This document shows, piece after piece, positions 5,239 to 5,581 of a stretch of DNA of 5,581 nt. Position 1 is the first letter of the stretch, and each line of letters begins with the position of its first letter. The notes beneath the pieces were generated by a model. The model was not told where the DNA came from. It saw nothing but the letters and a program-made list of their open reading frames with translations, and searched no databases. The position numbers were made by a program, and so were the translations under genes. This DNA is from Anaerolineae bacterium (GTDB lineage Bacteria > Chloroflexota > Anaerolineae > Promineifilales > Promineifilaceae): contig JANQGC010000023.1 in the NCBI GenBank assembly GCA_028277515.1, positions 1 through 5,581 on the forward strand. Direction: 5' to 3'.

Positions 5239-5581
5239 TTGTATAAAGAAACGCTTCCAGCCATCATCACTTGTATTCCCCTCGACCATCAATCGTCTAC
5301 GCCGCTTTACCGCCAGCTATATTTTGGTCTGCGGCAGGCGATTTTGAGCGGACAATTCTTGCCGGGAACAAAATTGCCTTCTTCGCGGTTTTTATCCCGA
5401 CATCTGGGGTTATCGCGTAATACGGTCATCAATTCCTTTCAGCAATTAATCGCTGAAGGGTATTTAGCCGGCCGGCATGGTTCGGGAACTTATATTGCAG
5501 CTACGGTGCCTGATGACTTGATGTCCGTTCCGCCTCTGCCACAGGTTGTTGAGCCGGAACATATAGATGAGAAGCCGGTCA
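5239..5581 (+). CDS. MocR-family (GntR winged-helix plus aminotransferase-like) transcriptional regulator, 5' part
   Basis: The first 114 residues of a DNA-binding regulator are visible; the gene runs off the right edge. The sequence IPLDHQSSTPLYRQLYFGLRQAILSG (split here: IPLDHQSSTPLYRQ at 13-26, then LYFGLRQAILSG at 27-38), LPGTKLPSSRFLSRHLGLS (41-59), RNTVINSFQQLIAEGYL (60-76) and GRHGSGTYIA (78-87) is a classic GntR winged helix. The IPLD...PLYRQ lead-in and the Pro-rich linker (about 91-113) are the MocR form, in which a fold-type I aminotransferase-like, PLP-binding domain normally follows; it is outside the window. I chose TTG 5239 because GGAGG (5229-5233) precedes it by 5 nt, an in-frame stop lies at 5215, and no ATG occurs before residue 95. 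It is divergent from the leftward operon and probably controls both promoters through the half-sites between them. Confidence 0.92.
   Translation, partial: MYKETLPAIITCIPLDHQSSTPLYRQLYFGLRQAILSGQFLPGTKLPSSRFLSRHLGLSRNTVINSFQQLIAEGYLAGRHGSGTYIAATVPDDLMSVPPLPQVVEPEHIDEKPV

Overview
The window looks like ordinary, moderately GC-balanced bacterial chromosome. I think it comes from a member of the Chloroflexota (Anaerolineae-like). That guess rests on the style of the substrate-binding lipoprotein, with its lipobox followed by a long Glu/Ala/Pro/Thr linker, and on the many small palindromic intergenic repeats. No rRNA or other marker gene is present, so the lineage is an inference.

Layout. Five genes run leftwards on the minus strand and one runs rightwards from the right end. 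Reading in the direction of transcription, the leftward genes are: a 5-formyltetrahydrofolate cyclo-ligase-like protein (5014-4241); an amidohydrolase of the 8-oxoguanine deaminase / hydroxydechloroatrazine ethylaminohydrolase type (4222-2834); a BMP-family (Med/PnrA-like) ABC substrate-binding lipoprotein (2703-1621); a creatininase-family metallohydrolase (1562-768); and the first 189 residues of a BMP-type ABC transporter ATPase (569-1, cut by the window edge). Divergent from these, at 5239, begins a MocR-type regulator (GntR winged helix, with an aminotransferase-like domain expected beyond the window); 114 residues are visible.

How they may work together. The lipoprotein and ATPase belong to the importer class that takes up nucleosides, purines and related N-heterocycles. 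The deaminase belongs to a family acting on amino-substituted purines or triazines. The creatininase-family enzyme would cleave a C-N (amide/cyclic amide) bond. The cyclo-ligase paralogue belongs to a family linked to one-carbon or thiamin metabolism. The simplest reading is an uptake-and-breakdown (or salvage) locus for an N-rich heterocycle, controlled by the divergent MocR protein. The actual substrate cannot be read from the sequence.

Control and repeats. The 224-bp divergent spacer holds two candidate promoters pointing away from each other with overlapping -35 boxes. Three AAGTGG-type half-sites lie over them, a good candidate MocR operator. The leader of the leftward operon carries a 31-bp direct repeat and a small hairpin. 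Three downstream spacers each carry a conspicuous inverted repeat: 672-733 (16-bp perfect arms), 1579-1614 (16-bp perfect arms, each arm itself a near-palindrome) and 2751-2812 (11-bp perfect core). The first and third share an exact 13-bp word. No spacer exceeds about 225 bp. I saw no tRNA, rRNA, CRISPR array, transposase or recognisable riboswitch.
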